From NCBI GenBank assembly GCA_964455375.1, contig CAYVXE010000168.1, positions 1 through 6,844 of the forward strand: DNA of 6,844 bases. The letters are read 5' to 3'. This DNA is from CAYVXE01 sp964455375 (GTDB lineage Bacteria; Zhuqueibacterota; Zhuqueibacteria; Oceanimicrobiales; Oceanimicrobiaceae). Shown here in pieces: positions 5,446 through 6,844 of the stretch. Within the stretch, counting starts at the first letter, position 1; each line of letters starts with the position of its first letter. The position numbers and the translations under genes are program-made. The notes below the pieces were generated by a model, which was not told where the DNA came from, did not search any database, and saw nothing but the letters and a program-made list of their open reading frames with translations.

Positions 5446-6621
5446 TTAAAGTCCCATCCGCGCACGCAAATCTTTCGGTAGCGCATCTTTGTGCACCATA
5501 ATTGCAATGGTTTTGCATTTGACATACGGTTCTGACATATAAACGTAACCATTGTACTTACTGTCTTTTGTGCCCCACGAATTTTTCGTGATATAGTAGA
5601 GAGTGCCATTTTGATCTTTTGCAATGCCGGTGATGTGCATAAGATGATCATCGGTTGAGGTATAATTGTCAAAAGCTTCCTGACGTATTTTTTGAGTCAC
5701 ATTTATCTCAGGCTCAGGTCCGTCACAAATGGCATCTTTTTCTTCCTTGCTGCGGTCATTCCACTCCTTGACCGGAAGAATAGCAACGCCCTTCTTTTTA
5801 CCAAACGACTTTTCACTCACGTCGCCGTCCCACGCCACAGAAAATCCCCTGTCGATGGATGTATTTATGACCTGCATCAATTCATCAAGAGGAATGTTAT
5901 AGTAGGTGTTCGCTTCCCAGTTGTCAGGTATTTCAAGACTGAAGGATGTGTTAAACGGATGGTGCTTATAGGAAGTGAGTTGCACGTAATCATCCGGATG
6001 AATGCCCAGCATTTTCGCAAACGATTTCGGCGTGTACGTCTTGCCTTCGTACACGAACGTTTCCGGTATTTCACCCAGGTATGCATTCAAAATGCCCTCA
6101 ACCATTTTGGGCCAGGCTTTTGAAATTTTGTGCGACCGGTTATTGATAACGGCATCCAGTGAAGCTTTGAGCACCGCATCCATTTCGATGTGATTATGCT
6201 TTGTGGCACCGTAAGGTTCACCATTATAAACGCTTTCAGGAACCACCCCGAATTCACGAACCGCACGCATAACATCTCCGGAAAGCCCACCCGAACCCAG
6301 CGTGGCATTTCCGTGCATCCGCACATATTTTGCCGCTTTCAGGGGATAGGTTTCGCGAACCACGAACATCTCAGAAATATCCAGCGGCTCGCCTCCCAGT
6401 CGCAGCACTTCAGTCTCCATAAATGAATTGGTCGCGAAGGTCCAGCAGGTACCGGTTTTTGCCTGATTTTTCACCGAAGTGGTTTTTACCTTTTTTACCG
6501 TTTCGAATTGAAACCCCTTTTTCAGGTCGACATCTTTCTCGGCACTCAATCCGACATTTACAAAACAAGCGATAGAGAGCACAATACTCAATTTAAGCAG
6601 ATGTTTTTTGAAGAATGACAT
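5446..6621 (-). CDS. Exported C1B-family cysteine peptidase, bleomycin hydrolase/aminopeptidase C-like
   Basis: Papain-fold peptidase of the C1B (bleomycin hydrolase) type, 391 residues from the ATG at 6621. The N-terminus has lysines, a hydrophobic core (LLKLSIVLSIACFVNVG) and a likely signal-peptidase site after LSA at about residue 26, so it should act outside the cytoplasm. Catalytic residues are all present: oxyanion Q53 and nucleophile C59 in NQAKTGTCW, H326 in TDDHLMHITG and N347 in TKNSWG. A papain-type propeptide is not evident, because the QAKTGTCW motif lies only about 30 residues into the mature protein. Members of this family usually trim or cleave peptides; the substrate is unknown. 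It is shorter than cytosolic eukaryotic bleomycin hydrolases (about 455 residues) and fits the shorter secreted forms common in Bacteroidota and relatives. A GTG at 6631-6633 extends the frame by four codons, but the ATG is preferred because GAGG lies just upstream of it. The lone gene converges on the ThDP-enzyme gene. Confidence 0.9.
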   Translation of the reverse strand: MSFFKKHLLKLSIVLSIACFVNVGLSAEKDVDLKKGFQFETVKKVKTTSVKNQAKTGTCWTFATNSFMETEVLRLGGEPLDISEMFVVRETYPLKAAKYVRMHGNATLGSGGLSGDVMRAVREFGVVPESVYNGEPYGATKHNHIEMDAVLKASLDAVINNRSHKISKAWPKMVEGILNAYLGEIPETFVYEGKTYTPKSFAKMLGIHPDDYVQLTSYKHHPFNTSFSLEIPDNWEANTYYNIPLDELMQVINTSIDRGFSVAWDGDVSEKSFGKKKGVAILPVKEWNDRSKEEKDAICDGPEPEINVTQKIRQEAFDNYTSTDDHLMHITGIAKDQNGTLYYITKNSWGTKDSKYNGYVYMSEPYVKCKTIAIMVHKDALPKDLRARMGL

Positions 6622-6627
6622 TTTTTG

Positions 6628-6632
6628 CCTCA
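6628..6632 (-). promoter_or_regulatory. Ribosome binding site fixing the peptidase start at ATG 6621
   Basis: On the minus strand TGAGG is followed by six bases and ATG. The longer frame beginning at GTG (6633-6631) would overlap this site and has no site of its own. The same AGGCAAAAAATG string precedes the ThDP-enzyme start (3384-3395), so the arrangement may be typical of this genome. Confidence 0.65.
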
Positions 6633-6660
6633 CTTATTACGATGAAAGAACAAATTACAA

Positions 6661-6671
6661 ACCGGTCCGGT
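6661..6671. promoter_or_regulatory. Short GC-rich inverted repeat in the peptidase 5' region
   Basis: ACCGG and CCGGT flank a single T in an otherwise AT-rich leader, about 40 bases upstream of the peptidase start codon and inside the proposed 5' untranslated region. It could be an operator half-site pair, but at 11 bases it may be chance. Confidence 0.2.
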
Positions 6672-6730
6672 GCATGACCGATCATTCTTAAGCAAGAAAG
6701 TTCAAATCCATAATCTTGACATAAACTGAC

Positions 6731-6759
6731 ATTTTACGAATTTGAATGAACAATTTCAA
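6731..6759 (-). promoter_or_regulatory. Candidate sigma70-type promoter for the peptidase gene
   Basis: Reading the minus strand, TTGAAA (6759-6754) is followed by a 17-base spacer and TAAAAT (6736-6731). Each box matches the consensus at five of six positions. It would give a leader of roughly 100 bases before the ATG at 6621. If the host uses a Bacteroidota-type primary sigma factor (TTTG / TAnnTTTG) this call would be wrong; I saw no good match to that pattern here. Confidence 0.4.
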
Positions 6760-6844
6760 GGAGAGATTTAAAATCAAAGAAACTCAGAACCGCCCGGATT
6801 CGTTCTGACAACATTTCAACTCCATGCTTTATTTGTAACATTCA

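Noticed and set aside
5692..6123. 143-residue plus-strand frame inside the peptidase gene
   Set aside because: It is antisense to a gene with an intact signal peptide and complete catalytic residues, and its own product shows no recognisable motif.
6550..6570. Lipobox (LSIAC) making the peptidase a lipoprotein
   Set aside because: The residue at -3 is serine, not leucine or similar. A normal signal-peptidase I site (LSA before EK) follows a few residues later.
6716..6721. Perfect TTGACA on the plus strand near the right edge
   Set aside because: No acceptable -10 box lies 16-18 bases downstream (the bases there are around AATTTG), and no plus-strand gene begins before the window ends.
6758..6810. 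AAGGAGAG followed by a short open frame on the plus strand
   Set aside because: There is no ATG, GTG or TTG at a suitable distance, and the frame reading from ATC meets TGA after about a dozen codons. Not a supportable gene.

Overview
The window suggests a bacterial chromosome of moderate GC content. My best guess, from protein resemblance only, is a member of the Fibrobacteres-Chlorobi-Bacteroidetes sphere such as Calditrichota, candidate division KSB1 or a relative. The secreted C1B peptidase has the look of proteins common there. The genes are spaced singly, with AT-rich gaps and purine-rich ribosome binding sites. No rRNA, tRNA, CRISPR array, transposase or phage gene is visible.

Layout. 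(1) Positions 1-1091, plus strand: the 3' half of a large aconitase-superfamily gene, best read as a single-chain, fungal-type homoaconitase that starts left of the window. (2) Positions 1092-1335: a gap with a weak terminator candidate. (3) Positions 1336-2769, plus strand: a three-module persulfide dioxygenase / pseudo-rhodanese / rhodanese protein of CstB-like design. (4) Positions 2857-3303, minus strand: a small four-helix membrane protein of unknown function, apparently starting at TTG. (5) Positions 3393-5120, plus strand: a thiamine-diphosphate enzyme that resembles animal ILVBL/HACL2 (2-hydroxyacyl-CoA lyase 2) more than true acetolactate synthases. (6) Positions 5121-5445: a 325-base gap with hairpins and degenerate repeated motifs. 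(7) Positions 5446-6621, minus strand: an exported papain-fold C1B (bleomycin-hydrolase-like) cysteine peptidase, with a plausible sigma70-type promoter near 6731-6759.

How the genes work together. Neighbours are mostly convergent or divergent, and the two consecutive plus-strand genes (homoaconitase and dioxygenase) are 244 bases apart, so I see no multi-gene operon. The products cover separate jobs: lysine synthesis through alpha-aminoadipate, persulfide/sulfide detoxification, 2-hydroxyacyl-CoA or 2-oxoacid cleavage, and extracytoplasmic proteolysis or peptide trimming. The most notable point is that two of the enzymes, the fused homoaconitase and the ILVBL-like lyase, resemble forms best known from eukaryotes. 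I found no convincing new multi-gene system. The unexplained material is the orphan membrane protein and the repeat-bearing gap at 5121-5445.
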